Below, piece by piece: positions 44,300 through 53,651 of a DNA stretch of 64,000 bases (position 1 is the stretch's first letter; each line of letters opens with the position of its first letter). The DNA is taken from contig NZ_LT160639.1 of assembly GCF_900048895.1 (NCBI RefSeq), forward strand, positions 67,001 to 131,000, in the 5' to 3' direction. The stretch is from Neglectibacter timonensis. GTDB taxonomy: Bacteria; Bacillota; Clostridia; Oscillospirales; Acutalibacteraceae. The notes beneath the pieces were generated by a model. That model saw only the letters and a program-made list of their open reading frames with translations. It searched no databases and had not been told where the DNA came from. The position numbers were made by a program, and so were the translations under genes.

Positions 44300-46120
44300 T
44301 TACTCCTCCAAATCCTGAGGCCTGATGTAATGAATTGGACGTTCATAGTTTTCATGGTCAAAGACCACCTCGCCGGTTTCCGCGTTAAGAATCCGGTATG
44401 ACATGAGCTCCGGATCGCCATAATGCCAGAAATGTTGTTTCAGGCTCTGCTCCCGATTCAGATAGAAGCATGCCGTATACTCACGTTTGATACTGTCCAC
44501 ATATCCCAGGCCGAACTGCTCCTTTTCCAAGACGCAATTGTCTACATTGACACCCCACTCTTCCCGGAGGGTCCGATACCCGGTATCGGTTGGGATACTA
44601 TCCTCCTGCTCCTGCAGAGGGATGGTCAACGCAATCTCGTCTCCCCAGTGGAACTCCACCTCTAAGGGAAGCGGCTCCTCCGTGTCGGCATAAAAGGAAA
44701 CAGTCCATTCGCCCTGCATTTCTTCCTCCACATATTCCTCGTCCGGGCCGGTCAGTCTGCCATAGCCGAAGCTTGCCGTGGGCAGGAAAACATGGTTTTG
44801 GAATTCAGGACCCGCTTTGAGAATTTCCAGATATTCCTGGATGGGCAGTTTTTCATACCCCTCCTCTACATAGTTTTCTGTGGCAGCAGCCTCTCCGGTT
44901 TCCAAATCCAGAGTAAATTCGGCAAACACACAAGAACCGATCACACCGCCGTCCACCCAGTCCCCAATAGATTCCCCTCTGGGCTGATTGTTATACAGCG
45001 TGATTATCACCTGCCTGGTTCCCTCCGGCACGCCGGAAAAGGATGCCGTATGGGTGACGGTATCTCCCACCGACAGTTCTTCAGCAGAAGGGCTCGCCCC
45101 GTCTTTTCCGGAAACACGGTCTAAAAGCGTACCGTCCTCCGTATGGGCCTCCACCCAACCAAAGTCTGGAAAATCGTACACCACTCCTCCAATGCAGGGA
45201 TAGGAGAGGGTCGCTCGAAAACAGGAGGGCGTGCTCTCATAACTCTCAAAGGCGACGCTGTCCACTGTGACGCCTGCCTCTCCCTGGGTATTCCTGCTGG
45301 TATCCGCCGTAACGTCGAAGGAGAGAAGCACAGGCTCCGTGATCTCCACCTCTGGCGTCGTCTCGTTGGGATACGCACGCATTACAGTCCCTTCCCTGAG
45401 TCCACGCAGTGCGTCGATTTGAAGCTCCACGTGGAGCTTCTCCCCTTCGGCTGCCTCATGAGGCAGCCGAATTACGGCGGCACATTCAAAGATTTCGCCC
45501 TCCTTTGTGAAGATGATCTCCTTTGTCATCTCGGCCTGTTCCCCATTGACCGCCGCTGAATATTCCTTTCGGTAGCCCTCAAGAGCCTCGTCGTAATGGT
45601 AGACGGTAGAAAGCCATTTGGCGGAGTTTATCCCCTCATCCGCCGATTTCAGCTGGAGGGACAGAAAAATATTTTCCCCTTCACTGTAAGCTTCCCGCAC
45701 AGTGATTTCACAGGACTTTGAACCCGATGTCACATTGACCGGCTGAATGAGATTTTCATAGGTAGGAAGGTTGGAGCCCAATCCGAATTTGTAATTTAGC
45801 GTCCTGAAAATACCGCCCAATCCTGGAATACTTTCTGCCAGCGCAGGAAAGGCGGAATTCAGAAGCACTAAAAACAGGAACGCGGCCGCCACAGAAGAAA
45901 GGGAAACAGCCATTGTCCGCAGTCCCCTGTGCTTTCTGGCCTTACTGAAAACAGCCTCTTCCTTCCAGCCTTCTTCCGAAGCCTGACGCCGTGCATCACC
46001 GCGCTCCGCACAAGGGCGTAACGCCAGATAGGCTTTCTCGAAGGCAATATTGGCCCGGTCTGTCAGCTGAGGATAGGGGAGTTCACTTTTTACCAACTCT
46101 CTGATTTCATGATCGTTCAT
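44300..46120 (-). CDS. DUF4179-type anti-sigma factor (module 2)
   Basis: 606 aa from the ATG at 46120, behind GGAGG. It has the same layout as module 1: cytoplasmic part to about 69, membrane helix about 70-90, then IPGLGGIFRTLN and a long extracytoplasmic region ending MSYRILNAETGEVVFDHENY, which parallels the tail of module 1. It also overlaps its sigma gene by 14 nt. The outside domains are clearly related to module 1 but diverged, so the two may sense different signals. Confidence 0.85.
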   Translation of the reverse strand: MNDHEIRELVKSELPYPQLTDRANIAFEKAYLALRPCAERGDARRQASEEGWKEEAVFSKARKHRGLRTMAVSLSSVAAAFLFLVLLNSAFPALAESIPGLGGIFRTLNYKFGLGSNLPTYENLIQPVNVTSGSKSCEITVREAYSEGENIFLSLQLKSADEGINSAKWLSTVYHYDEALEGYRKEYSAAVNGEQAEMTKEIIFTKEGEIFECAAVIRLPHEAAEGEKLHVELQIDALRGLREGTVMRAYPNETTPEVEITEPVLLSFDVTADTSRNTQGEAGVTVDSVAFESYESTPSCFRATLSYPCIGGVVYDFPDFGWVEAHTEDGTLLDRVSGKDGASPSAEELSVGDTVTHTASFSGVPEGTRQVIITLYNNQPRGESIGDWVDGGVIGSCVFAEFTLDLETGEAAATENYVEEGYEKLPIQEYLEILKAGPEFQNHVFLPTASFGYGRLTGPDEEYVEEEMQGEWTVSFYADTEEPLPLEVEFHWGDEIALTIPLQEQEDSIPTDTGYRTLREEWGVNVDNCVLEKEQFGLGYVDSIKREYTACFYLNREQSLKQHFWHYGDPELMSYRILNAETGEVVFDHENYERPIHYIRPQDLEE

Positions 46121-46643
46121 ATTGCGCCTCCGTTTCATATTGCTCAAGAAACCGTTTTCTGCTGCGGGAGAGTCTCATCTTTGCCGCATTTGGCGTGATA
46201 GAGAGTATCTGTGCGATCTGCCGCAGGGAAAAATCTTCGAAATAAAATAGCTGCAGGATCAGACGGTCGTCCTCCGAAACCCGCTGAAGAGCTTCCCTCA
46301 CGTCAAGGGAGGTATCCCATTCCCTCTGTTCCTGCTCCTCTTCCCTGAGAATCTCTGAAGGCATCTCTCTGCAGCCTTTCCGCATCAGGCTGCAGCATCT
46401 GTTCACCAAAATCCGGGTCATCCATGTTTTAAATAAATCCGGACGCCTGAGCGTGGAAAGCTTTTCCCATAAAATGAGAATCGTATCCTGAATCGCATCC
46501 AATGTGTCGTTCTCATTGTGAGTTACCGCTACAGCAGTGGCATACATAGAACGGCGGTACAGGTCGACCAACTCTATAAATGCGCTCTGATCCCCATTTA
46601 CCGCCCTGCGCACCAGCTTTGAACTACCGACTGCGTTTCCGAT
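46107..46643 (-). CDS. ECF RNA polymerase sigma factor (module 2), apparent ATC start
   Basis: 178 aa if translation begins at the ATC at 46641-46643. Then the length equals module 1 exactly, and the GD of region 2 falls at positions 17-18 in both. AAGGAGG lies 8 nt before this ATC. A GTG in frame at 46691 exists but has no ribosome binding site and lies upstream of the likely -10. Region 2 (AVTHNENDTLDAIQDTILIL) and the HTH (FYFEDFSLRQIAQILSITP) are intact. The first residue would still be formyl-methionine. Confidence 0.88.
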   Translation of the reverse strand: MGNAVGSSKLVRRAVNGDQSAFIELVDLYRRSMYATAVAVTHNENDTLDAIQDTILILWEKLSTLRRPDLFKTWMTRILVNRCCSLMRKGCREMPSEILREEEQEQREWDTSLDVREALQRVSEDDRLILQLFYFEDFSLRQIAQILSITPNAAKMRLSRSRKRFLEQYETEAQYERS

Positions 46644-46679
46644 GACTCTCACCTCCTTCTTTAGATTTCTTATACAATA

Positions 46680-46706
46680 GACCTTTCCCACAGAAAAAAG
46701 GTAACA
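46680..46706 (-). promoter_or_regulatory. Candidate autoregulated ECF promoter of module 2
   Basis: On the minus strand TGTTAC, 18 nt, GTC (continuing GTCTATTGTATAAG), about 40 nt before the sigma gene start. The third sigma operon in this window has TGTAGC, 18 nt, GTA at the same relative place. Shared spacing suggests a common promoter type; this is my inference. Confidence 0.4.
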
Positions 46707-46715
46707 GTCCGGCAG

Positions 46716-46758
46716 AAAAAAGCAGAAAGCTCCGGTTTTATCGGAGCTTTCTGCTTTT
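46716..46758 (-). terminator. Terminator after the DUF4886 gene
   Basis: A stem of about 17 bp (AAAAGCAGAAAGCTCCG / CGGAGCTTTCTGCTTTT) directly at the stop codon, followed on the minus strand by TTTTTT. Confidence 0.92.
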
Positions 46759-47534
46759 CATGCATCGCCGCCATGGCAAATTTTATGCACCGTTTCCCTG
46801 ATCACCTGCAGCGCCGCTGGATCAGGCGCTTCCACCGGAACAAGGGGTGTCTGGGGCAGATAATCAATGCTTCTGATATCTTTTTGAAGCAAGGCCTCCA
46901 CCCAGGCCGCACCCAAGAGGTACCGGCCATAGAGATAATCCATATGGTAACCGTCCCGGCAAAGGGAACGCCCTCCCTCCTGATAACGGAAGGGCGGCAG
47001 TCCCCGTACCTCCTGAATGATGTCGCCGCTGGGGATCAGAGGGAGTTCCAGTTCACGGGCGATCCCTTCATAGGCCTCACTCAGCCTTCGATACATCTCC
47101 GCCTGGTCCTTATGATACCGGGAAAATTCAGGATGATTGCTGTCAATTTCGTAGGCCCAGGTTTTCTGCAGATAGAGCCGGGCTTTCGGGCAGTGGTTAC
47201 GGACATAGTCCGTAACCAAACGGGCATAGGGGCGGTAGGTCTCCGGCAAGCCGCTGTCATGGCTGGCCTGGTGGGTCACAATAAAATCCCAATTCTCTTC
47301 TTCCAGCGCTTCCCGGATTGAAATCATGCGCTCTGTAGGAATGCCGTTAAGTTCATAACGGTACGCGGCAGCATCCGCCTGAATGTTCTGCCAATGGCGT
47401 TCCAAAGGACATCCCCCGATATAGAGATTTACCACCTTGACTTCCACACCGCCCGCTTCAGCGATTTGATGGATATAATGGGTAGAATCTGTGGAAAAGC
47501 TGTTTCCAATGGCAAGTATATTGAAATCGTTCAT
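46758..47534 (-). CDS. DUF4886 / SGNH-like hydrolase
   Basis: 258 aa. An N-terminal GNSFSTDS carries the SGNH block-I serine, and a late CRDGYHMDYLYGRYLLG holds the Asp-x-x-His pair, so the ester-hydrolase triad may be complete. Family members are often annotated DUF4886. No signal peptide, so cytoplasmic or released otherwise. It starts 38 nt after the ClC channel gene, in the same direction. Confidence 0.85.
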   Translation of the reverse strand: MNDFNILAIGNSFSTDSTHYIHQIAEAGGVEVKVVNLYIGGCPLERHWQNIQADAAAYRYELNGIPTERMISIREALEEENWDFIVTHQASHDSGLPETYRPYARLVTDYVRNHCPKARLYLQKTWAYEIDSNHPEFSRYHKDQAEMYRRLSEAYEGIARELELPLIPSGDIIQEVRGLPPFRYQEGGRSLCRDGYHMDYLYGRYLLGAAWVEALLQKDIRSIDYLPQTPLVPVEAPDPAALQVIRETVHKICHGGDA

Positions 47535-47572
47535 TGAGATACCCCTCTTTCCTTCCGCACAGCTGCGCGGTA

Positions 47573-48814
47573 CTATTTTGTGTTTGCGTCAATAATTTGC
47601 TGCTTAATTTTCGAGAAGACAATCTTTTGACTGCTGTACAACCCGAAATAGCCGGAAAGCACATAGCTCACCGCTATGGCAATGGCGAAAAGCGGCAGGT
47701 TTAGGGTGCCGAACAGCTCTACGGCCAGAAAGATGGATGCAATCGGGCAGTTGACCACCGAACAGAACAGGGCCACCAAAGCAATGGCGGCGGCAAAATC
47801 CGGATCCAACCCCAACAGCGGACCCATCATACAGCCGAAAGTTGCTCCTACAAACATGGTGGGGACAATTTCGCCCCCCCGAAATCCCACGCCCACACAG
47901 AGGGCTGTCAGCAGAATTTTCAAAAGAAAAGCGGCAGGCTTTACATTGCCGTTCATGGCATTCTGAATAATATCCGTACCTGCGCCATTATAGTCATAGA
48001 GCCCAAAAACCGTGGTGAGCACCGCCATCAACAGGCCTCCCAAAGCAATGCGCAGATAGGGATTCCGAAACAATTTCCCAGAAAAATGGGTAGCAGAGTG
48101 TATCGCCACACAGAACAGGATTCCCACCAGTCCGCACAGTGCCGCCAGGCCGGTCACCTGCAGGAAAGAAGCTGTCGAGAGTTCTGGTATTTCGTTGACC
48201 AATGTAAAAACCAAAGGCTTTACTCCCCAAAGCCCTGCAGTGACAAAAGCACTGTAGGAAGCAATGATGCAGGGAAGGAAAGCATTGTAACGGATCGCCC
48301 CCACGCTGATAACCTCCAACACGAAGATGGCGGCTGTCAAAGGCGTACCGAACAATGCGGAAAAGCATGCCGTCATCCCACACATAGCCAGTACCCGCAC
48401 ATCATCCTCATCGAAGTGCAGCAGTTCTCCAAAATTGTGGCCAATACTTCCCCCCAACTGAAGGGCCGCGCCCTCTCGGCCTACAGAAGCGCCGAACAGA
48501 TGAGACAGCGAAGTTCCGGCAAAAATCAAAGGCGCTAAAAATGCCGGAACATGCTCATTGGTGCTCACCGATTCAATTATGAGGTTGGTGCCTGCTCCAA
48601 AGCTCACCTTGCACAGCCGGTAAAGCAACAGTGTCAATATTCCTGCCAGGGGCAAAAACCAGACCATCCATGGATGGCCCATTCGGAATTCCGTGGCAAA
48701 ATCAATCGTTTTGTGAAACAGCGTGCCTACAGACCCGCAGATTCCTCCCAGAACAACAGCCGCCAACACCCATTTCAAAAAGGCTAAAAAATAGCGCAGT
48801 ACGCGCTTTGCCAT
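47573..48814 (-). CDS. ClC-family chloride channel / transporter
   Basis: 413 aa from the ATG at 48814 (MAKRVLRYF), with AAAGGA upstream; the frame also extends 36 codons further. Multiple helices and the filter motifs GASVGREGAALQLGGSIG and FGTPLTAAIFVLE are seen, plus GVGFRGGEIVPTMFVGATFG and CPIASIFLAVELF. Members move Cl- or F-, some coupled to H+. The operon continues with the SGNH-like gene. Confidence 0.93.
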   Translation of the reverse strand: MAKRVLRYFLAFLKWVLAAVVLGGICGSVGTLFHKTIDFATEFRMGHPWMVWFLPLAGILTLLLYRLCKVSFGAGTNLIIESVSTNEHVPAFLAPLIFAGTSLSHLFGASVGREGAALQLGGSIGHNFGELLHFDEDDVRVLAMCGMTACFSALFGTPLTAAIFVLEVISVGAIRYNAFLPCIIASYSAFVTAGLWGVKPLVFTLVNEIPELSTASFLQVTGLAALCGLVGILFCVAIHSATHFSGKLFRNPYLRIALGGLLMAVLTTVFGLYDYNGAGTDIIQNAMNGNVKPAAFLLKILLTALCVGVGFRGGEIVPTMFVGATFGCMMGPLLGLDPDFAAAIALVALFCSVVNCPIASIFLAVELFGTLNLPLFAIAIAVSYVLSGYFGLYSSQKIVFSKIKQQIIDANTK

Positions 48815-48922
48815 TTCCAGTGCTTCCTTTCTCTCTTCCAAAGGTCTTTCCTCTCCTTCCAGGGGAGAGCAGCTTCCATACTGTATCTCCCTGAACAAAA
48901 TCCGGAGTCGATTATACCGCAA

Positions 48923-49253
48923 ACAGTCAAAATCCGCAAGCCGTCCACTTCTATATTCTCTTTTCAGTCACAGCGTACAAATATTCTGGAGAGCTCAAAA
49001 TTATATTTCAATATAAGAACTATAAACTTACCGCTGCTGTGTATACTAGAAAAATAATGATCTTAATCTTCTGATAAATTGGAGAGCTGATAGTAGCGGG
49101 TCTGATCCCAAATCTCAAGCCCTCCCGCCTCTTATTTCTATTTAAGTAATCCATTTGGCCGTTTTATAAGGGCAGTATTAAAAACTTGGTTGCTCTTTTG
49201 AAACGGTACAGTTGTTGCCTTTTTCGTTTCATTCTGTAGAAGGAGGTGCTGCC
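48923..49253 (+). other. Gene-free AT-rich intergenic region
   Basis: About 330 bp between the divergent ClC and substrate-binding-protein genes. I see no gene, tRNA or strong hairpin. It is AT-rich with several TATA-like boxes (for example TATACT at about 49051), so promoters for both genes probably lie here, but I cannot pick one with confidence. Confidence 0.6.
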
Positions 49254-50846
49254 TTGAAACGTTTCCTCAACGCGATAGTTTGTCTCTGTCTCCTGTGCAG
49301 TTTATGGGGCTGCGGAGACGGCGGCTTTAAAAGCGATATGAGCTTTACCTATGTGCTCGCCCAGAATATCTCCTCACTGGATCCTCAAACAGCCTCGGGA
49401 ACAGCGGCCGGCGCCGTGCTGGACTCCCTCTTTGAAGGGCTCTGCCGGATTGATGCCGAAGGCAAAACACAGCCCGGTGTTGCAAAAAGCTGGGATGAAA
49501 ACAACGATTCTACTGTATTTACCTTCCACCTAAGAGGCAATACCAAATGGAGCGACGGCAGTCCGGTTGTTGCAGACGATTTCGTTTTCGGTATCACCCG
49601 TGCCCTGACAGCCTCGACAAATACGCCCTCTGTCGACGATATGTTTGTCCTGAAAAACGCCAGGGCGGTCTACGCCGGAGAATTGGAGCCGGAATCGCTG
49701 GGTGTTACCGCCAAGGATGACCGCACGCTTGTGGTGGAACTGGAGAGGAGTTATCCCGATTTTCCCGCACTGACAGCAGGTATCCACTACATGCCCTGCA
49801 GCCGTTCTTTTTTTGAGCAGAGCGCCGGCCATTACGGACTTTCCTCGGAATACCTGATCACAAATGGACCTTTTGCCTTTACCAACATCTATTCTTGGAA
49901 TACAGATTATGGGAAACGGTCTATTTCTCTCTCCCGTTCAGAATACTACAGAGGCGACCACAACGTTGTGCCCTCCGATATAACATATCTGATCGATTAC
50001 AGCTCTAAAATCGATACAGATCCCATTGCCGCTCTAAAGGAGGGCGCCGTAGATATTCTTTCGCTTCCCGAAGACACCGCTAAAGCTGCGGCAGATCAAG
50101 GCTGCGGCGTTATGGCGCTGGATGACGCAGTGACAGGCCTGCTCCTCAACCCACAGGCAGATTCGCTGAAAGAGACGAGTGTACGGGAAGTTTTCCTTAA
50201 AACTCTGGATCGTGGGGATTTGCTCTCCCGCCATACCAATACGGTGCAGGGCACCGGGGAAGCCAGCGGTATCATGCCGGATTGTGTTCGCTGGGACGGC
50301 GAACCCTATTATGCGGAGGGGGAACAGTTTTTTCAGAAGCAGGACGATTCTATCGATCTCAATGCACTGCTCCGCTCTCTGGAGCTTGAAAAGCTGCCCA
50401 GCATCACTGTCATCTGCCCCAATGACGAGGATTCCGTCAATGTAGCCAACGGTATGCTGGTGGCGTGGAACAACAAATTGGACAACGCCTTTAATATCCA
50501 GCCTTTAAGTGAATCAGAATTTCAAAGCAGAATCTCCTCTGGCGATTATGAAGCCGCTCTCTACACCCTGCGGGCTGGAGGAACTACGCCCTACGATGTG
50601 CTGAAGGCTTTTGAAAGCACGGCAACCCCAAGCCTTATGCAGGACACCTCCTATGACAGCGCCCTGCACAGTTTGAACTTCGACCTTTCCTCCTATCGGA
50701 ATTTGGAATCTTTTCTGCTTGACGCCTGTATTTTTTATCCTATTTTCCGGGACAACACCTATTTTGTCACCAATCCCAATGTGCGGGGGATTACTGTTTC
50801 CCCTGATCTGGGCGTAAATTTTTCTCAGGCAAGAAAGAAGCCTTGA
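49254..50846 (+). CDS. Oligopeptide-type ABC transporter substrate-binding lipoprotein
   Basis: 530 aa from a TTG at 49254, behind GGAGG (7 nt). Signal peptide of a lipoprotein: KRFLNAIVCLCLLCSL then WGC, with the Cys as lipidation site. The mature part has the SBP_bac_5 signature: SSLDPQTASG, KPGVAKSW-like TQPGVAKSWD, KWSDGSPVVADDFVFGI. It should capture peptides or other solutes outside the membrane. No permease or ATPase genes accompany it here. Confidence 0.92.
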   Translation: MKRFLNAIVCLCLLCSLWGCGDGGFKSDMSFTYVLAQNISSLDPQTASGTAAGAVLDSLFEGLCRIDAEGKTQPGVAKSWDENNDSTVFTFHLRGNTKWSDGSPVVADDFVFGITRALTASTNTPSVDDMFVLKNARAVYAGELEPESLGVTAKDDRTLVVELERSYPDFPALTAGIHYMPCSRSFFEQSAGHYGLSSEYLITNGPFAFTNIYSWNTDYGKRSISLSRSEYYRGDHNVVPSDITYLIDYSSKIDTDPIAALKEGAVDILSLPEDTAKAAADQGCGVMALDDAVTGLLLNPQADSLKETSVREVFLKTLDRGDLLSRHTNTVQGTGEASGIMPDCVRWDGEPYYAEGEQFFQKQDDSIDLNALLRSLELEKLPSITVICPNDEDSVNVANGMLVAWNNKLDNAFNIQPLSESEFQSRISSGDYEAALYTLRAGGTTPYDVLKAFESTATPSLMQDTSYDSALHSLNFDLSSYRNLESFLLDACIFYPIFRDNTYFVTNPNVRGITVSPDLGVNFSQARKKP

Positions 50847-50877
50847 CAAAGTATCACCGCTTCTGTTCCAGACGCAG

Positions 50878-50923
50878 AAAAACCTCCGTTCGCAGTTTCA
50901 CCCTGCGGCCGGAGGTTTTTCCC
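50878..50923 (+). terminator. Terminator after the binding-protein gene
   Basis: Two-part stem: AAAAACCTCCG / CGGAGGTTTTT outside and CGCAG / CTGCG inside, with a T run. Confidence 0.9.
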
Positions 50924-51044
50924 ATTTTGTTTTCTCTGTTCAAGTACATCCAAAAATTCTTTCTCCGAAGCCAAAACCATCCCTGGCTGCTCAATTAGAA
51001 AATTCAGAAAAAGTTTCTACCGCATCCTGGAAAACGCTTCCCTA

Positions 51045-53393
51045 TCATTCAGAACGCAGCGCTTCCACAGCATCCTTCTTCGAGGCAATCCTTGCAGGAA
51101 TATGACCACCCAGCATGGTGAGCACCGTGCTCACCGCCACCAACAGCACTGCGTGCAGCAGCTGCAGATGAGCAACTCCGGCAAGCCCCGTCATGTTCTC
51201 AATAATCACATTGATCGGGAAGGTGAACAGCCAGGCAATCACCACGCCCAGCACACCGGAAAACAGACCCAACAGGAAGGTTTCTGCGTCAAACACATGG
51301 GTGATATCCCGCTTCCTGGCGCCCAGCGCTCGGAGGATACCAATTTCTTTGGTGCGCTCCAGCACGGACGTATAAATGATAATGCAGATCATGATCATGC
51401 TCACCACAAGAGATATGGCGGCAAAGGCGATAAGCACTACCGTAATTCCGTCCATAATGCTTCCGGTCATATTGGAAATCGTCTCTACCATATCCGTGTA
51501 GACCACCATATCTCCGTCGTCCTTCCCCATGTTCCAGGCATCCAGATAGGCGATCACCTCATCCTTGCTTTCAAAGGAATTGGGATACATCATGATCATA
51601 TAAGGAGTGGAGTCTCCTCCCAGGTAGGCAAGAAACTGTTTCTTACCATCCGCATCCAGTTCTTCCTGGGTCATTACATTTCTGTCGCTGTCCCGCTGAG
51701 CCTTGACAATTTCGGAGCTTTCCTGCAGTTCGATCACTTTCTGCGTCAGCTCATCGCTGTAGGCCACGCCCGCAGACAGCACGCCTACGCCGGCGTCCCT
51801 GCTGATCCGGACGATTCCAGAAATCCGCACTGTGATCCCTCGATCAGAATCGTACATCGCCTGATAGTCCTCACCGGGCAAAAAACCGTACTCAGTCTTC
51901 ACATAGTAATCATCATTTGAGACGATACGGAACTCCGTTCCCACAATATCGGCAAATTTCACAGATTCCCTTCCGTCAATAGGAAAGCCCAGATTTTTGA
52001 GGATAGTTTGATCCAGGGTATTGTCCTTGCCGACCACCAGCACCATATCTTCAGGGGAATCTGGATATTCTCCGGCCAGAAGCTCATAATTTTGTTCCAG
52101 ATAGGAATCTTCCTCCTGAAGCTGCCGGGGGAAAGAGGAAATCCCCATACTTTCCATCCCGCTCATCATGGCGTTTCCTCCGCTTTCCGACCCGCCGGAG
52201 GAACTGGAAAACGTGACGGGGACAGCGCCCTCCTCCGTCTCCCGCAGCAGATTCATGTTGACAATACGTGTCAACCCCACACTGGAACAAACCGACGGAT
52301 CAATTTGTGAAAGATAATTCAGATACTCCTCTGAAAAGACGTTGGTATGCTGCTTAATGGTACTGGAAGGATCTTTTAAATAGACTTCCTGAGAATCCGC
52401 GTAGCCGTCATCGTCCAGATTCTGTCTTTGACCCATTTCCTTTCGCATCTGCTCCAAATCCATTTCCGCCGTATTCTGCGTGATAAGCACTGGGAACTGC
52501 GCCATCGCATCCCGCTGGAAATCATCGATCGTCGTACGGAAGCCGGAAGACAGGCTCAGGATAACGGCAATTCCGATAATGCCAATACTGGAGGCAAAGG
52601 AGGTGAGGAAGGTACGCCCCTTTTTTGTTTTGATATTGTTGAAGGAGAGGTTCAGGGCGGTGAGAAAGTTCATGCTGGTTTTTCGCAGCTTGAAGCTGTC
52701 CGGCTTTGGCCGCTCCTGGTGGGGATGGGAATCGGAGACTATTTTGCCGTCCTGGAACCGGATGATCCTGTCTGCATACTCCTCCGCCAGCTGTGGGTTG
52801 TGGGTGACCATGATAACCAGACGCTCGCCGGAGAGTTTTTTAATCAGATCCATAATCTGCACGCTGGTAACTGTATCCAGCGCGCCGGTAGGTTCGTCAC
52901 ACAACAAGATTTCCGGGTCGTTGGCCAGCGCACGGGCAATGGCGACCCGCTGCATCTGCCCTCCGGAAAGCTGGTTAGGCCGCTTGTGCAGATGGTCTTT
53001 CAAGCCCACCTGCTCCAACACATCCAAAGCCCTTTTGTGCTTTTCCGCCTTAGACACACCGGACAGAGTCATGCCAAGTTCCACATTGGCCACAACGCTC
53101 AAGTGGGTAATCAAGTTGTAGCTTTGAAACACAAAGCCCACCGAATTATTCCGATAGGCATCCCAATCGCTGTCTTTAAAATCCTTAGTCTTTTTGCCCT
53201 TGATGATCAAATCGCCGCTGTCATACCGATCCAGTCCGCCGATAATATTGAGGCAAGTAGTTTTGCCCGATCCGCTCGGCCCTAAAATAGCCACGAACTC
53301 TTTTTCCCGAAATGCTACACTTACATCATCCAAAGCCTTGGTTTCCACAGTGCCCACATGGTAAGTCTTTTTAATATGCTGCAGTTCCAGCAT
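51045..53393 (-). CDS. Fused MacB-like ABC exporter (ATPase plus permease)
   Basis: 782 aa from the ATG at 53393, behind GAAGGAG. Residues 1 to about 230 are the ATPase: Walker A GPSGSGKTT, signature LSGGQMQR, Walker [20 protein letters not shown]. After about 250 comes the first membrane helix (SFASSIGIIGIAVILSLS), a large extracytoplasmic domain (about 280-630, with a Ser/Gly-rich loop) and three C-terminal FtsX helices. It resembles MacB in domain order. It probably exports peptides or envelope material; the partner is unknown. Confidence 0.92.
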   Translation of the reverse strand: MLELQHIKKTYHVGTVETKALDDVSVAFREKEFVAILGPSGSGKTTCLNIIGGLDRYDSGDLIIKGKKTKDFKDSDWDAYRNNSVGFVFQSYNLITHLSVVANVELGMTLSGVSKAEKHKRALDVLEQVGLKDHLHKRPNQLSGGQMQRVAIARALANDPEILLCDEPTGALDTVTSVQIMDLIKKLSGERLVIMVTHNPQLAEEYADRIIRFQDGKIVSDSHPHQERPKPDSFKLRKTSMNFLTALNLSFNNIKTKKGRTFLTSFASSIGIIGIAVILSLSSGFRTTIDDFQRDAMAQFPVLITQNTAEMDLEQMRKEMGQRQNLDDDGYADSQEVYLKDPSSTIKQHTNVFSEEYLNYLSQIDPSVCSSVGLTRIVNMNLLRETEEGAVPVTFSSSSGGSESGGNAMMSGMESMGISSFPRQLQEEDSYLEQNYELLAGEYPDSPEDMVLVVGKDNTLDQTILKNLGFPIDGRESVKFADIVGTEFRIVSNDDYYVKTEYGFLPGEDYQAMYDSDRGITVRISGIVRISRDAGVGVLSAGVAYSDELTQKVIELQESSEIVKAQRDSDRNVMTQEELDADGKKQFLAYLGGDSTPYMIMMYPNSFESKDEVIAYLDAWNMGKDDGDMVVYTDMVETISNMTGSIMDGITVVLIAFAAISLVVSMIMICIIIYTSVLERTKEIGILRALGARKRDITHVFDAETFLLGLFSGVLGVVIAWLFTFPINVIIENMTGLAGVAHLQLLHAVLLVAVSTVLTMLGGHIPARIASKKDAVEALRSE

Positions 53394-53566
53394 GGCGCGC
53401 TCCTTCTCCCTAATAAGGTTCAACGTAATTTCTTTTTTCTAATTTAGTATTATTTTAACATAATATAACCGGAATATGAAAGGACCGTAAACAATTTGTA
53501 AATGCCGGAAAAAACAGGAGTTCCGGATGTAAGGAATCCTTTTTCCGCCGCTTTTTCACTTTTCCC

Positions 53567-53595
53567 TTGCAAATTCTCCGGATAAAGGCTATCAT
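53567..53595 (+). promoter_or_regulatory. Promoter for the flavin reductase-like gene
   Basis: TTGCAA, a 17-nt spacer, TATCAT, about 55 nt before the start at 53652. In the same gap, the minus strand has TTTACG-18-TATATT, a weaker candidate for the exporter gene. Confidence 0.6.
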
Positions 53596-53651
53596 GAAAG
53601 CATAAGATTATTTAGAGAATGGAGATTCCTCTGCAGAAAGGATTGATCAAT

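Noticed and set aside
46644-46691. Upstream GTG start for the module 2 sigma factor
   Set aside because: It has no Shine-Dalgarno sequence, would add 16 residues not matched in the paralogue, and lies above the likely -10 element.
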